Positions 10,018 to 19,154 are shown, counted from the first letter of the stretch. The stretch: DNA of 44,839 nt from Betaproteobacteria bacterium (GCA_013287275.1 JABDED010000017.1:1-44839); one strand, 5' to 3'. Notes: a model not told the origin generated them from the sequence alone. Made by a program: numbers and translations.

Positions 10018-11172
10018 ATGAACACATCTTCCAAGCTGCCTGACTTGTCCGACTTATCTGATTTATATATAGGCCTGATGTCAGGCACCAGCCTGGACGG
10101 CGTCGACGGCGTGCTAGTGGCGCTGCCCGGTGACGGTAACGCCCACGGCGGCATGCAGATGCTGGCCAGTGCGTATGTTCCTTTTCCCGCGGAGTTGCGC
10201 GAGCAACTGATGGCCTTGCAGCAGCCTGGCGCCAATGAGATCCATTTGGAGGCGCTGGCCGCCAATGCGCTGGTGGAGCGCTACGCCGCCTGCGTGGCCA
10301 CGCTGCGGGAGAAAATGCCGGCAGCCGGAATCAGTGCGATAGGCGTGCACGGCCAGACCGTACGGCACCGGCCTGAGCTTGGCTACACCCGCCAGACCAA
10401 TAATCCGGCGCTGCTGGCGGAATTGACCGGCATCGACGTCGTGGCGGACCTGCGCAGCCGTGATGTCGCCGCCGGCGGGCAGGGGGCGCCGCTGGTACCG
10501 GCGTTTCACCGCGCAGTGTTTGGCGCCCCCGATGTTTGCCGTGTCGTTGCAAATATAGGCGGCATAGGCAATATCAGCATCTTGCGTGCCGACGGCACGA
10601 CCACCGGCTTCGATACCGGCCCGGGTAATGTGCTAATGGACGCATGGATCGCGCAGCAGCAGGGCAAGCCCTATGACGACAATGGCAATTGGGCACGCCA
10701 GGGTACGGTCAATGACGCGCTGCTGCGCGAGCTGTGCGATGAAGCCTATCTGCGCCAGGCGCCGCCCAAGAGCACCGGCCGCGACCTGTTCCGCCCGGAC
10801 TGGATGAACGGCAAGCTGAAGCCCTTTACCGGTCTCGCCGCGGTGGACGTGCAGGCGACCCTGTGCGCGTTTACCGCGGTGACGATAGCGGACGAGATTG
10901 CCCGCCATGCCGCAGACGCCGATAGCGTGTACGTGTGCGGCGGCGGCGCCTACAATGCCTGCCTGCTGGATATGCTGGGCCGGCAACTGGCGCAGCGCGG
11001 CCGCCGTGCGCGAGTGGCGACCACCGATGAACTCGGGGTTTCGCCCAACCACGTAGAGGCGCTGGCTTTTGCCTGGCTGGCGCAAAGGTTCATGCACAGG
11101 CTGGCCGGCAACCTGCCCGAGGTGACCGGCGCGAAAGGCTTGCGGATACTGGGCGCCTTGTATCCTGCATAG
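10018..11172 (+). CDS. anmK: Anhydro-N-acetylmuramic acid kinase
   Basis: 384 aa from ATG 10018 ([10 protein letters not shown]). AnmK phosphorylates and hydrates 1,6-anhydro-MurNAc to MurNAc-6-P in peptidoglycan recycling. [18 protein letters not shown] at about 17-34 is the nucleotide-binding signature of the family. [12 protein letters not shown] and [11 protein letters not shown] follow, then [14 protein letters not shown]. An in-frame extension to 9970 exists but crosses the M23 terminator, so I reject it. In many Burkholderiales anmK is next to erpA and rpsI-rplM; here rplM-rpsI is about 33 kb away at the right edge. Confidence 0.95.
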   Translation: MNTSSKLPDLSDLSDLYIGLMSGTSLDGVDGVLVALPGDGNAHGGMQMLASAYVPFPAELREQLMALQQPGANEIHLEALAANALVERYAACVATLREKMPAAGISAIGVHGQTVRHRPELGYTRQTNNPALLAELTGIDVVADLRSRDVAAGGQGAPLVPAFHRAVFGAPDVCRVVANIGGIGNISILRADGTTTGFDTGPGNVLMDAWIAQQQGKPYDDNGNWARQGTVNDALLRELCDEAYLRQAPPKSTGRDLFRPDWMNGKLKPFTGLAAVDVQATLCAFTAVTIADEIARHAADADSVYVCGGGAYNACLLDMLGRQLAQRGRRARVATTDELGVSPNHVEALAFAWLAQRFMHRLAGNLPEVTGAKGLRILGALYPA

Positions 11173-11274
11173 CATCTACGGTAGAGAACCTATTAATTTA
11201 CGAAGACTTGCGTGCTCTCCAATGCGGTGATATCGGGTAGTTCTTTATCTAACTAATATGGACACACTACAACT

Positions 11275-11442
11275 ATGGAAATTTTCATCATTACCTATTT
11301 GGCTATCGGCATGTTCTCTGCTGTCTTTGGCTATTTTATGGATAAGATCGGTACGCCCTTCATAAAGTATCTCTGGACTGGGCTCTGGTGGCCGATATTG
11401 ATGTTATTTATTGTCGTCCGACTGATTGCGAATAGAAAATAA
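11275..11442 (+). CDS. Possible small two-helix membrane protein
   Basis: 55 codons, not recognised. Residues 2-21 (EIFIITYLAIGMFSAVFGYF) and about 37-52 (LWWPILMLFIVVRLIA) are hydrophobic, separated by a short polar loop (MDKIGTPFIKY) and closed by the basic tail NRK, which looks like a two-helix membrane protein. There is no convincing Shine-Dalgarno before the ATG. It sits alone in the 500-bp gap between anmK and the DsbA-like gene, in sequence more AT-rich than its neighbours. Existence is uncertain. Confidence 0.45.
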   Translation: MEIFIITYLAIGMFSAVFGYFMDKIGTPFIKYLWTGLWWPILMLFIVVRLIANRK

Positions 11443-11591
11443 TATGCGCTTATTCATACCATCTGACCTGAACCGCAAACACCGGAGAGAATCCGTCCCT
11501 AAGACTGATTAAACCTTTGTAAGCTTGAATTGACTCTGCTTTATTCTACCCTTACCTCGACCTAGAATGATGCTTGTCTGTGGAGGGGGGA

Positions 11592-11735
11592 ATGAACGAT
11601 TACTACGTCATACGCTTAGCCAGTTATACAAGATGTTTTAATCTCCCGCCAGACCCTGCATGGTTCAACTTATATGACCCAATTACTCTATATCGCCGAC
11701 CCTATGTGCTCCTGGTGCTACGGCTTTGGCCCTGA
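11592..11735 (+). CDS. Possible 47-aa upstream reading frame with a very strong ribosome binding site
   Basis: ATG at 11592 follows GGAGGGGGG with ideal spacing, the strongest Shine-Dalgarno seen in the window. The frame (MNDYYVIRLASYTRCFNL...) runs 47 codons and overlaps the first 62 nt of the DsbA-like gene in another frame. The DsbA-like ATG at 11674 has no Shine-Dalgarno of its own. This could be a leader peptide whose translation opens or limits dsbA-like translation, or the Shine-Dalgarno may be chance. The peptide resembles nothing I know. Confidence 0.3.
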   Translation: MNDYYVIRLASYTRCFNLPPDPAWFNLYDPITLYRRPYVLLVLRLWP

Positions 11736-12318
11736 ACTGGACGCCTTGCTGGCGCAAATGCCGGACGCGAAAATGGACATCATCGTCGGCGGCCTGCGCG
11801 CCTACAATACCGAAGTGATGGATGAAGAAAAAAAGGCGACGATACTGGGCCACTGGCAGCACGTCGCCGAGGCCAGCGGATTGCCGTTTTCCGATACCGG
11901 CATGTCGCAGGACGGCTTTATCTATGACACCGAACCCGCCTGCCGCGCAGTCGTCGCCACTCGCATCCTGGCCGATGAGCTGGCGCCGCGCGCCAGGCTG
12001 GCGGTGTTCCGCGCGATCCAGCATGCGTTCTATGCCGAAGGCCGGGATGTGACCAGGGCCGAGGTATTGTCCGAAGTCTGCGTGAGCGCGCTGAACCAGG
12101 CAAGCGGCGGCTATGACGTGGAAAGTTTCCAGGAAACCCTGACGGCCTATCCGACGGCGGCAGAAACCCGTGAAGATTTCGAACAGACCCAGCGCTGGGG
12201 CATACGCGGTTTTCCTGCATTGCTGCTGGTGCATGAAGGCGCGCTGCACATGATTGCATCCGGCTATACGAAGACGGCGGATCTGGTGGAGTCTTTGCGG
12301 CAGGTGCAACAAAGTTAA
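11674..12318 (+). CDS. DsbA family protein, cytoplasmic thioredoxin-fold oxidoreductase
   Basis: 214 aa. The thioredoxin-fold active site CSWC lies at 12-15, in YIADPMCSWCYGFGPE, and the cis-Pro loop is GIRGFPALL near 186-194. No signal peptide precedes the active site, so unlike periplasmic DsbA this protein should be cytosolic. The DPMCSWCYGF wording is that of the FrnE/'DsbA family' group linked to polyketide isomerases and oxidative stress; the substrate is unknown. It lies upstream of the aminotransferase gene but is separated from it by a good promoter (12328-12356). Confidence 0.88.
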   Translation: MTQLLYIADPMCSWCYGFGPELDALLAQMPDAKMDIIVGGLRAYNTEVMDEEKKATILGHWQHVAEASGLPFSDTGMSQDGFIYDTEPACRAVVATRILADELAPRARLAVFRAIQHAFYAEGRDVTRAEVLSEVCVSALNQASGGYDVESFQETLTAYPTAAETREDFEQTQRWGIRGFPALLLVHEGALHMIASGYTKTADLVESLRQVQQS

Positions 12319-12327
12319 ATTAAATGT

Positions 12328-12356
12328 TTGTCACTTCCGGGTGGCTTGTATAGAAT
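12328..12356 (+). promoter_or_regulatory. Sigma-70-like promoter of the aminotransferase gene
   Basis: TTGTCA (12328-12333), a 17-bp spacer and TAGAAT (12351-12356) match the -35/-10 consensus at 5/6 and 5/6. Transcription would start near 12363, giving a leader of about 57 nt before the ATG at 12420. That leader has no obvious Shine-Dalgarno. Confidence 0.55.
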
Positions 12357-12419
12357 CGATAACGAAGCATCAGCTTCAACGTCGCTCGGACGGTTCCGGG
12401 CGCTTACGTACAATTGATC

Positions 12420-13637
12420 ATGACAAACTCATCTACTCCGCCGGGCCGGGGTTATACCTTCTCGCGTATCAACCGCCTCCCTCCCTACGTTTTCAATATC
12501 ACCGCTGAGCTGAAGATGGCGGCACGCCGTCGCGGCGAAGACATCATCGACATGTCGATGGGCAATCCCGACGGCGCCACGCCGGCACATATCGTCGACA
12601 AGCTGGTGGAAGTTGCGAAGCGTCCCGATACCCACGGTTATTCCGCTTCCAAAGGCATACCGCGCTTGCGGCGCGCGATTGCGCACTGGTACAAGTCGCG
12701 CTACGACGTTGACTTCGATCCCGACTCCGAAGCGATCGTCACGATAGGTTCCAAGGAGGGGCTGGCGCACCTGATGCTGGCGACGCTGGACAAGGGCGAC
12801 ACGGTGCTGGTGCCCAATCCCAGCTACCCTATCCACATCTACGGCGCGGTGATCGCCGGCGCCGACATACGCTCGATACGCATGAGCCCCGGCGTCGATT
12901 TTTTTGCCGAGCTGGAGCGCGCAATACGCGAGAGCTATCCGAAGCCGAAGATGATGATCTTCGGCTTTCCGTCGAACCCGACTGCGCAGTGCGTGGAGCT
13001 GGATTTTTTTGAGCGCGTGGTCAAGCTGGCCAAGGAATACAATATCCTGGTCGTGCACGACCTGGCGTATGCCGACATAGTCTATGACGGCTGGAAAGCG
13101 CCGTCCATCATGCAGGTGCCGGGTGCGCGCGACGTCGCGGTGGAATTTTTCACGCTGTCCAAGAGTTATAACATGGCAGGCTGGCGCATAGGCTTCATGG
13201 TCGGCAACAAGGAACTGGTGGCGGCGCTGGCGCGTATCAAGAGTTACCACGACTATGGCAGTTTCACGCCGGTGCAGGTGGCCGCCATCGCCGCGCTGGA
13301 AGGCGATCAAAGTTGCGTCAATGAAATCAGGGACAAGTATCAGCGCCGCCGCGACGTGCTGGTGAAGGGCCTGCATGAATTGGGCTGGATGGTGGATAAC
13401 CCCAAGGCCTCGATGTATATCTGGGCGCACATACCGGAAGCCTACCGCCATCTGGGTTCGCTGGAATTTGCCAGGCAGGTGCTGGAAAAGGCCAAGCTGT
13501 GCGTGTCGCCCGGCATAGGCTTCGGCGAATACGGCGATGAGCACGTGCGTTTTGCATTGATAGAAAACGAGGCACGAATACGCCAGGCCTTGCGCGGCAT
13601 CAAGTCCATGTTCAAGGAAGACCAACTGATCAAGTAG
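12420..13637 (+). CDS. alaC: Alanine-type aminotransferase (AlaC family)
   Basis: 405 aa from ATG 12420. Class I/II PLP-dependent aminotransferase of the AlaC (glutamate-pyruvate) type. Signatures are [39 protein letters not shown] and the PLP-lysine motif [15 protein letters not shown]. In Burkholderiales this gene commonly precedes homoserine dehydrogenase and thrC, but here those genes are absent and a small unknown follows. It probably interconverts pyruvate plus glutamate with alanine plus 2-oxoglutarate; other substrates are possible. A TTG two codons upstream is an unlikely alternative start. Confidence 0.9.
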   Translation: MTNSSTPPGRGYTFSRINRLPPYVFNITAELKMAARRRGEDIIDMSMGNPDGATPAHIVDKLVEVAKRPDTHGYSASKGIPRLRRAIAHWYKSRYDVDFDPDSEAIVTIGSKEGLAHLMLATLDKGDTVLVPNPSYPIHIYGAVIAGADIRSIRMSPGVDFFAELERAIRESYPKPKMMIFGFPSNPTAQCVELDFFERVVKLAKEYNILVVHDLAYADIVYDGWKAPSIMQVPGARDVAVEFFTLSKSYNMAGWRIGFMVGNKELVAALARIKSYHDYGSFTPVQVAAIAALEGDQSCVNEIRDKYQRRRDVLVKGLHELGWMVDNPKASMYIWAHIPEAYRHLGSLEFARQVLEKAKLCVSPGIGFGEYGDEHVRFALIENEARIRQALRGIKSMFKEDQLIK

Positions 13638-13725
13638 CGCCACGCGGCCAGGCCGGTCCGGCATTTGCTATAGCGGGGAAGTTCGGGCCTGGCTGCTGAA
13701 GGCGGCTGGCCCGGATGCGTGGAAA

Positions 13726-14031
13726 CTATCTTGCGTAGGAGTCCGCCGAGCCATAGCTCCTGGGTTTGCCGGCTTTACCCGGCTTGCGGGCAGTTTTGCC
13801 ATCGCTGCCGCGCGCAGGCATCTCGAAATCACGATTTTCCTGATGCTGTTTCCTGATCGGTACATAGTGTTCAGTAAATCCGTTTTCTTCGCTATCCAGT
13901 TTATGGTGTATCAGGTTTTTCATGATCAGGGTCCGGCCATTTCGCATAATAGGAACTTCATGATAGTTTCGGCATCCCGCTTCTGAAACCGGAAATTTTC
14001 GCTTTTTCATGTAGGAATCGTCCGATGTCAT
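13726..14031 (-). CDS. Hypothetical small basic protein
   Basis: 101 codons from ATG 14031, or 94 from ATG 14010 (MKKRKFPVSEAG). Not recognised. The N-terminal half (about 10-55) has mixed hydrophobic and charged residues that could fold (YHEVPIMRNGRTLIMKNLIHHK). The C-terminal third is rich in Lys, Arg, Gly and Ser and looks disordered (GSDGKTARKPGKAGKPRS), as in nucleic-acid-binding proteins. Neither start has a clear Shine-Dalgarno. It is convergent with alaC and divergent from the secreted unknown. The sequence looks coding rather than random, but that is a judgement. Confidence 0.45.
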   Translation of the reverse strand: MTSDDSYMKKRKFPVSEAGCRNYHEVPIMRNGRTLIMKNLIHHKLDSEENGFTEHYVPIRKQHQENRDFEMPARGSDGKTARKPGKAGKPRSYGSADSYAR

Positions 14032-14135
14032 GAGCAATGAATTCAGGATTCCGTGATTCCATGTAATATTGCTTTTCTTGCTGGAAGCTTAAGATCCAGC
14101 TCTTGTCGATGACTAGCCCAAACTACGGTGCCGCC

Positions 14136-14930
14136 ATGAAAAAAATGTTCCTGTCCTGCATGTTTGCAATGATGAGTGCAGTCCCCTTCATGCAGGCTGC
14201 CGCTGACGAAGCAGAGCCCGCTGCATTGTCCTTGCCGCCTGTCGAAACCGTGACGAAAAGCTTGCTGGAGAAACAGAAAAACCTGAGCGCGCTCAGGCAC
14301 AAGTACACCTACATGGAACACGAAATACAGCGCGACCGTAATGCCGACGGGAAAGTGACACGCGAAGACAAGTTCGACTATGAAATCAAGTTTGTGAAAG
14401 ACCACACCGTCAACCGCATCCTGAAAAAGAACGATGCGGCATTGAGTGCCGATGAACAAGTCAGCGAAGATGCGCGGGTGCAGAAACTGCTCAGCGACGC
14501 CGAGCATACGCCAGCCCCGGCCAGCACGGTGGAGAACGTCCTGAACGCGACCAGGATTATCGACGTCAAGCGGCTGAGCTACCAGAACGTGAAAGCGCTG
14601 GCGCTGCAATTCGAGCCGCGCGAAGGCTACAGGCCCAGGGACAAGGCGGAAGAATTGTTTTCCCATTTGTCGGGCAAGATGATCGTGGATGAAGCCAGCG
14701 GTGACATGATGCATATCGACGCCAAGGTAGCCACGGCGATGAAGGTATTGGGCGGCATCGCCGGCGAACTTGAAATGGGCTCATCGCTGGTGATAGACAC
14801 GACGATGGTGAACAATGAAGTGCGGATTGCCGCCAATGAGAACCGCCGCATACTGGCGCGCAAGCTGCTGGTTAAAACAGATACCGAATACGAAATCAGC
14901 TATTCCGCTTACAAAAAAGCCGGGAATTGA
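14136..14930 (+). CDS. Secreted protein of unknown function
   Basis: 264 aa from ATG 14136. A clear signal peptide (MKKMFLSCMFAMMSAVPFMQ) has a probable cleavage after AAA near residue 22, so the protein is periplasmic or exported. The mature part is charged and has no membrane segment. YMEHEIQRDRNADGKVTREDKFDYEI resembles a calcium-loop-like DxNxDG stretch. The alternating beta-like C-terminal half (KMIVDEASGDMMHIDAKVA...LVKTDTEYEISYSAY) recalls LolA-like outer-membrane lipoprotein-sorting proteins, but I cannot confirm this. No operon partner: the next gene, an aldo/keto reductase, starts 111 bp on. Confidence 0.75.
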   Translation: MKKMFLSCMFAMMSAVPFMQAAADEAEPAALSLPPVETVTKSLLEKQKNLSALRHKYTYMEHEIQRDRNADGKVTREDKFDYEIKFVKDHTVNRILKKNDAALSADEQVSEDARVQKLLSDAEHTPAPASTVENVLNATRIIDVKRLSYQNVKALALQFEPREGYRPRDKAEELFSHLSGKMIVDEASGDMMHIDAKVATAMKVLGGIAGELEMGSSLVIDTTMVNNEVRIAANENRRILARKLLVKTDTEYEISYSAYKKAGN

Positions 14931-15041
14931 GCCTGTAGTGTCGCCGCGGCGCGTGGATGGAAAGGCGTATTGCGGTCAACACACTAAGGCCCGCTCAGGT
15001 ATCATGTGCCTTCTTTTTACGCCAACCTGAACTGGGCCGCC

Positions 15042-15956
15042 ATGCAAACTCCCCGCCTGCCAATCTCCCGAACCCCGTCTGCCGAAGGACCGGAATTTTC
15101 CCGTATCGTGCTGGGATTGTGGCGTCTGGGCAACTGGAATATGTCGGCACAGGACAGGCTGGCATTTTTGCAGCAGAGCCTGGAGCTGGGCATCACGACG
15201 ACCGACCATGCCGATATCTATGGCGACTACCGGGCCGAGGCCTTGTTCGGCGAGGCGCTGGCACTGCAGCCATCCCTGCGCGACAGCATAGAAATCGTCA
15301 GCAAGTGCGGCATCAAGCTGGTATCGCCGAACCGCCCTGCGCATCAGCTGCAGCACTACGATACCGGCCGCGCGCATATCATTGCGTCGGCAGAAAAATC
15401 GCTGGCCAACCTGCATACCGACTATCTCGACCTGCTGCTGATCCACCGGCCGGATCCGCTGATGGATGCCGACGAGATCGCGGAGGCATTCACCCGTCTG
15501 CAGCAAGACGGCAAGGTGAAGCATTTCGGCGTATCCAATTTCACGCCCGCACAGTTTGAACTGCTGGCTTCGCGTTTTCCGCTGGTGACCAACCAGATAG
15601 AGCTATCGGTGCTGCATATGGCGCCCCTGGACGATGGCACGCTGGACCAATGCCAGCGCCTGGCGATATCGCCGATGATCTGGTCTGCGCTGGCCGGTGG
15701 GCGGCTGTTCAATGACAATAGCGAGCAGGGCTTGCGGGTACGCAAAGCTTTGCAAACGGTCGCCGCAGAACTGGGCGTAGCGATCAGCACGGTCGCGATT
15801 GCATGGATCCTGCAGCATCCGTCCAGGCCGCTGGTGCTGACCGGTTCCGGCCGGATTGAGGCCGTGCGCGAAGCGGCGGCTGCAACGGCCGTTACGCTGA
15901 CGCGCGAACAATGGTTCTCGCTATGGGTTGCTTCGGCAGGGCGTAACGTTGCCTGA
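15042..15956 (+). CDS. Aldo/keto reductase (YdhF-like)
   Basis: 304 aa from ATG 15042 (MQTPRLPISR); an in-frame start at 15006 is possible. An NADPH-dependent (beta/alpha)8 reductase of carbonyl compounds. It shows the family pattern: GLWRLGNWNM at the start, TTDHADIYGDY with the catalytic Asp-Tyr pair, the Lys in IVSKCGIKL, and LLLIHRPDPL. The cofactor-binding end reads VLTGSGRIEAVREA. The physiological substrate is unknown. The gene ends 36 bp before a long inverted repeat (15993-16082) that separates it from the convergent LysR gene. Confidence 0.9.
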   Translation: MQTPRLPISRTPSAEGPEFSRIVLGLWRLGNWNMSAQDRLAFLQQSLELGITTTDHADIYGDYRAEALFGEALALQPSLRDSIEIVSKCGIKLVSPNRPAHQLQHYDTGRAHIIASAEKSLANLHTDYLDLLLIHRPDPLMDADEIAEAFTRLQQDGKVKHFGVSNFTPAQFELLASRFPLVTNQIELSVLHMAPLDDGTLDQCQRLAISPMIWSALAGGRLFNDNSEQGLRVRKALQTVAAELGVAISTVAIAWILQHPSRPLVLTGSGRIEAVREAAAATAVTLTREQWFSLWVASAGRNVA

Positions 15957-15992
15957 TGCAGATATGGCAATGACGATCGTATACCGTACTTT

Positions 15993-16082
15993 GTAGCCTG
16001 GATGGAGCGCAGCGCAATCCGGGGCTGTGAACCACAGGCCGGTGGTATCCTCCCGGATTACGCTACGCTCCATCCAGGCTAC
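15993..16082. repeat. Long inverted-repeat element (GTAGCCTGGATGGAGCG type) between convergent genes
   Basis: 31-nt arms at 15993-16023 and 16052-16082 are complementary at 29 of 31 positions around a 28-nt centre. The outer end reads GTAGCCTGGATGGAGCG. The two mismatches become G-U pairs in a minus-strand transcript, so the hairpin would be fully paired there. On the plus strand the right arm is followed by a T-rich tract. Very similar GTAGCCTGGATGGAGCG...AATCCGGG elements are known to me as dispersed intergenic hairpins in many proteobacteria. It probably ends transcription from both sides. Confidence 0.85.
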
Positions 16083-16120
16083 TTTTCTCTTTGTTTATGC
16101 GGTAAAAAACCGGGCGGGCT

Positions 16121-17011
16121 TTAGCCGCCGTTCTGGAAAGTCTCCAGCATCCACGCGATAAAAGTCGCCACTTCCGGCCGCATCGTAGGCTGCGCTTCAT
16201 GCGCCAGGTAATACGCGTGCGGCGGCGTGGCGAGCTGCACGTCGAACAGCCTTACTACCTCACCCTTGTCTATCATTTCTTGCGCGAAGTGGCGGCGGGT
16301 CAGGCCCACCCCGTGTCCGTGCTTCACAGCTTCCAGCAGCAAGCCCAGGTCGTCCAGCCGCAGGCCGCTGGCCGGTTCCGGCCAGTCCAGGCCGGCTACC
16401 TCAAACCACGGCTGCCAGGGCTCCAGCGCCGAGCGCAAGAGTTTTGCGTGCCGCAGGTCGGCCGGCGCCTGGATGGGAGGTATGGTGCTCAGGTAGGCCG
16501 GGCTGCCGACCACGAAAGCAGGTTCTACAAACAGCTTTTTCGTCACCAGGTTGGGATATTCGCCGCCGCCAAACCTGACCTCGACATCGCTTTCCGACAG
16601 GCTCAGGTCGTACAGCGGCACAAACAGGAAAACCTCGATCTCTATGTCCGGATGCCGCGTGGTGAAACCGGCCAGCCGCGGCAAGAACATATAGCGCGCA
16701 AAGGTCGGCGGCAAGGTGACCTTGACCCGCAACTGGTTGGGGGCTGCCTTGTTCGGCAGCGGAAATTCCGCCAGCGTGCGCAATGCCGCGCGCACCACGT
16801 CCAGGTAGCGCCGGCCGAATTCGGTCAGCGCCACGCTGCGCCCTTCGCGCAGGAATACGCGTTCGCACAAGTGCTCTTCCAGCAAGCGGATGCGATGTGA
16901 CAGTGCGGACGGTGTGATGCACAGCTCTTCAGCGGCGGCGGCGAAAGAACCGTGTCTGGCGGCTGCTTCAAAAGCGGAGAGGGCATGTACGGGTGGGAGT
17001 CTGGTGGCCAT
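16121..17011 (-). CDS. LysR-family transcriptional regulator (GcvA-like)
   Basis: 296 aa from ATG 17011. The N-terminal winged helix-turn-helix (about 4-62: ALSAFEAAARHGSFAAAAEE...PSALSHRIRLLE) is followed by the substrate-binding domain (about 90-295). The wording LPPVHALSAFEAAARHGSFAAAA and EVEVRFG-like DVEVRFGGGEYP is that of the GcvA subgroup. The ligand is unknown. It lies 60 bp downstream of the FAD-linked oxidase gene on the same strand and could regulate it, but LysR targets are usually divergent, so this is weak inference. Confidence 0.9.
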   Translation of the reverse strand: MATRLPPVHALSAFEAAARHGSFAAAAEELCITPSALSHRIRLLEEHLCERVFLREGRSVALTEFGRRYLDVVRAALRTLAEFPLPNKAAPNQLRVKVTLPPTFARYMFLPRLAGFTTRHPDIEIEVFLFVPLYDLSLSESDVEVRFGGGEYPNLVTKKLFVEPAFVVGSPAYLSTIPPIQAPADLRHAKLLRSALEPWQPWFEVAGLDWPEPASGLRLDDLGLLLEAVKHGHGVGLTRRHFAQEMIDKGEVVRLFDVQLATPPHAYYLAHEAQPTMRPEVATFIAWMLETFQNGG

Positions 17012-17070
17012 CAATTATTCAGTTCGGTTTTCAGTTCAGCATTTAATTCAGCTGTTTGGTTTTACTTGTT

Positions 17071-18486
17071 TTACTTATCCCAGGACACTATTTTTCCTGG
17101 GTTCATAATGTTTTTTGGATCAAAAGCATGCTTTAGGGTGCGCATCATGTCGATTGCATTTTCGCCGTGCTCTTCAATCAGGAAATCCATCTTGTGCAGG
17201 CCCACGCCGTGTTCGCCGGTGCAGGTGCCGTCCATCGCGAGTGCGCGCGCCACCATGCGTGCATTCACGCCTTCGGCTCTGGCGACATCCTCGGCGTCAT
17301 GCGGATCTATCATCATCAATACATGGAAATTGCCGTCGCCTACGTGGCCTATGATGGAGTAGACGATGTGGTTGCGTTCGCAATCGAGCTGGGTTTCGCC
17401 TATGCATTCCGCCAGCCTGGAGATGGGTACGCAGCAATCGGTGGAAATCGAGCGCGCGCCGGGACGCATTTGCAGCAAGGCGAAATAGGCATTGTGGCGG
17501 GCCGCCCACAGGCGCGAGCGATCTTCCGGCCTGGTCGCCCATTCAAAATCGCCGGCGCCATTGGCCGCGGCGATCTCTTGCACCAGTTCTGCCTGCTCCT
17601 GCACGCCGTGCTCACTGCCGTGGAATTCAAATAGCAGCAGCGATTTTTCCGGCAACTGCATCTTGTCATACGCATTGATGGCGCGGACGCCGTTTTCATC
17701 GAGGAATTCCACGCGCGCGATCGGCACTCCCATCTGTATGGTCTGGATCACCGTATTGACCGCGTCGGTCGTAGTGGGGAAGGTGCAGACCGCGGCGGAG
17801 ATCGCTTCCGGCAGCGGGTAGAGCTTGACGGTGATTTCGGTGATGATGCCCAGCGTACCCTCGCTGCCGACAAACACGTGGGTCAGGTCGTAGCCGGCCG
17901 AGGATTTTTTGGCGCGGGAGCCGGTCTTGATGATGCGGCCGTCCGCGGTGACGACCGTCAGCGCCAGCACATTTTCCCGCATCGTGCCATAGCGTACCGC
18001 GTTGGTGCCGGAGGCCCGGGTGGCTGCCATGCCGCCCAGGGAGGCATCCGCTCCCGGGTCTATCGGAAAGAACAGGCCGGTATCCTTGATCTCCAGGTTC
18101 AACTGCTTGCGGGTGACGCCGGCCTGTACCGTTGCGGTCAGGTCTTCGGCATGCACGGCCACCATATTATTCATTTGCGACAGGTCCAGCGTGACGCCAC
18201 CGCACAGCGCCAGGATGTGGCCCTCCAGCGAAGAGCCGGCGCCGTAAGCGATCACCGGCACCTGATAGTGATTGCACAATTGCACGATGCTGGACACTTC
18301 TTCCGTGGTCTGCGCAAACACGACCGCGTCCGGCAGCATGGGGTCGTAAGAAGACTCATCGCTGCCATGATGCTCGCGCATCGCCAGGCTGGTGCTGCAG
18401 CGGTCTTCCAGCAGGTTTCGCAAGGCCGACAGTAATTCTTCCGGCAGGGGCTTCCTGATGGCAGCCAGTGTCGCAGGGTGGTTCAT
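17071..18486 (-). CDS. FAD-linked oxidase (D-lactate/glycolate dehydrogenase GlcD/Dld type)
   Basis: 471 aa. N-terminal PCMH-type FAD domain (about 40-220: VIAYGAGSSLEGHILA, DPGADASLGGMAATRASGTNAVRYG) and C-terminal FAD-oxidase cap (about 225-465). The metal and substrate-site motifs HVGDGNFH and GEHGVGLHK are present. This family oxidises D-2-hydroxy acids (D-lactate, glycolate, D-2-hydroxyglutarate) and passes electrons to cytochrome or quinone. No glcE or glcF partner is nearby, so a single-subunit D-lactate dehydrogenase of the Dld type is more likely. Divergent from the cobalamin adenosyltransferase gene. Confidence 0.9.
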   Translation of the reverse strand: MNHPATLAAIRKPLPEELLSALRNLLEDRCSTSLAMREHHGSDESSYDPMLPDAVVFAQTTEEVSSIVQLCNHYQVPVIAYGAGSSLEGHILALCGGVTLDLSQMNNMVAVHAEDLTATVQAGVTRKQLNLEIKDTGLFFPIDPGADASLGGMAATRASGTNAVRYGTMRENVLALTVVTADGRIIKTGSRAKKSSAGYDLTHVFVGSEGTLGIITEITVKLYPLPEAISAAVCTFPTTTDAVNTVIQTIQMGVPIARVEFLDENGVRAINAYDKMQLPEKSLLLFEFHGSEHGVQEQAELVQEIAAANGAGDFEWATRPEDRSRLWAARHNAYFALLQMRPGARSISTDCCVPISRLAECIGETQLDCERNHIVYSIIGHVGDGNFHVLMMIDPHDAEDVARAEGVNARMVARALAMDGTCTGEHGVGLHKMDFLIEEHGENAIDMMRTLKHAFDPKNIMNPGKIVSWDK

Positions 18487-18602
18487 CGCTCTCTCCGGGA
18501 ATTATTTTTCTATACGCATATTATGCACCCGGACACGCCATGCTGCACTTTTGCTGGTTTTGCCGTATCCTCTGCCCATCTTCAATTTAATTTTTATTCG
18601 CC

Positions 18603-19154
18603 ATGGGAAATCGACTTTCAAAAATTGCCACGCGTACCGGCGACAAGGGCACCACCGGCCTGGGCGACGGCAGCCGCGTGGACAAGGATGCGTTGCGCGT
18701 GCATGCGATGGGGGACGTGGATGAATTGAATTCCCATATCGGCGTGCTGCTGTGCGAAGACTTGCCGGAGCAGATGCAGCGCGAACTTGTTTCCATCCAG
18801 CACGACTTGTTCGATATGGGCGGCGAACTGTGCATTCCAGGCTATACGCTGATTACCGACGCCCAGGTGGCGCGGCTGGATGCCTTGCTGGCGCACTACA
18901 ATGCCGACCTGGAGCCGCTCAAGGATTTCATCCTGCCGGGCGGTTCGCGCGCGGCGGCGATTGCCCATGTATGCCGCACCGTATGCCGGCGCGCCGAACG
19001 GGCGATAGTCAGCGTAGGCAAGGCGGAGACGATCAACGACCATCCGCGTCAATATATGAACCGGCTGTCCGATCTGATGTTTGTATTGTCGCGCGTGCTG
19101 AACCGCTATGCCGGCGGCAGCGATGTGCTGTGGGAAAAGGAAAGGCAGCGCTAG
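18603..19154 (+). CDS. Corrinoid adenosyltransferase, PduO type
   Basis: 183 aa trimeric enzyme that transfers the 5'-deoxyadenosyl group of ATP to cob(I)alamin, making coenzyme B12. The N-terminal ATP-binding signature RTGDKGTTGLGDGSR (about 9-23) is intact, as are VDELNSHIG, FILPGGSRAAAIAHVCRTVCRRAER and the C-terminal NRLSDLMFVLSRVLNR. No cob genes are nearby, so it probably serves a B12-dependent enzyme using salvaged corrinoid. It is convergent with the prolyl oligopeptidase gene, from which an inverted repeat and a terminator separate it. Confidence 0.95.
   Translation: MGNRLSKIATRTGDKGTTGLGDGSRVDKDALRVHAMGDVDELNSHIGVLLCEDLPEQMQRELVSIQHDLFDMGGELCIPGYTLITDAQVARLDALLAHYNADLEPLKDFILPGGSRAAAIAHVCRTVCRRAERAIVSVGKAETINDHPRQYMNRLSDLMFVLSRVLNRYAGGSDVLWEKERQR

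Noticed and set aside
11258..11362. A 34-codon frame overlapping the two-helix microprotein
   Set aside because: Short, without a ribosome binding site, and weaker than the overlapping hydrophobic frame at 11275.
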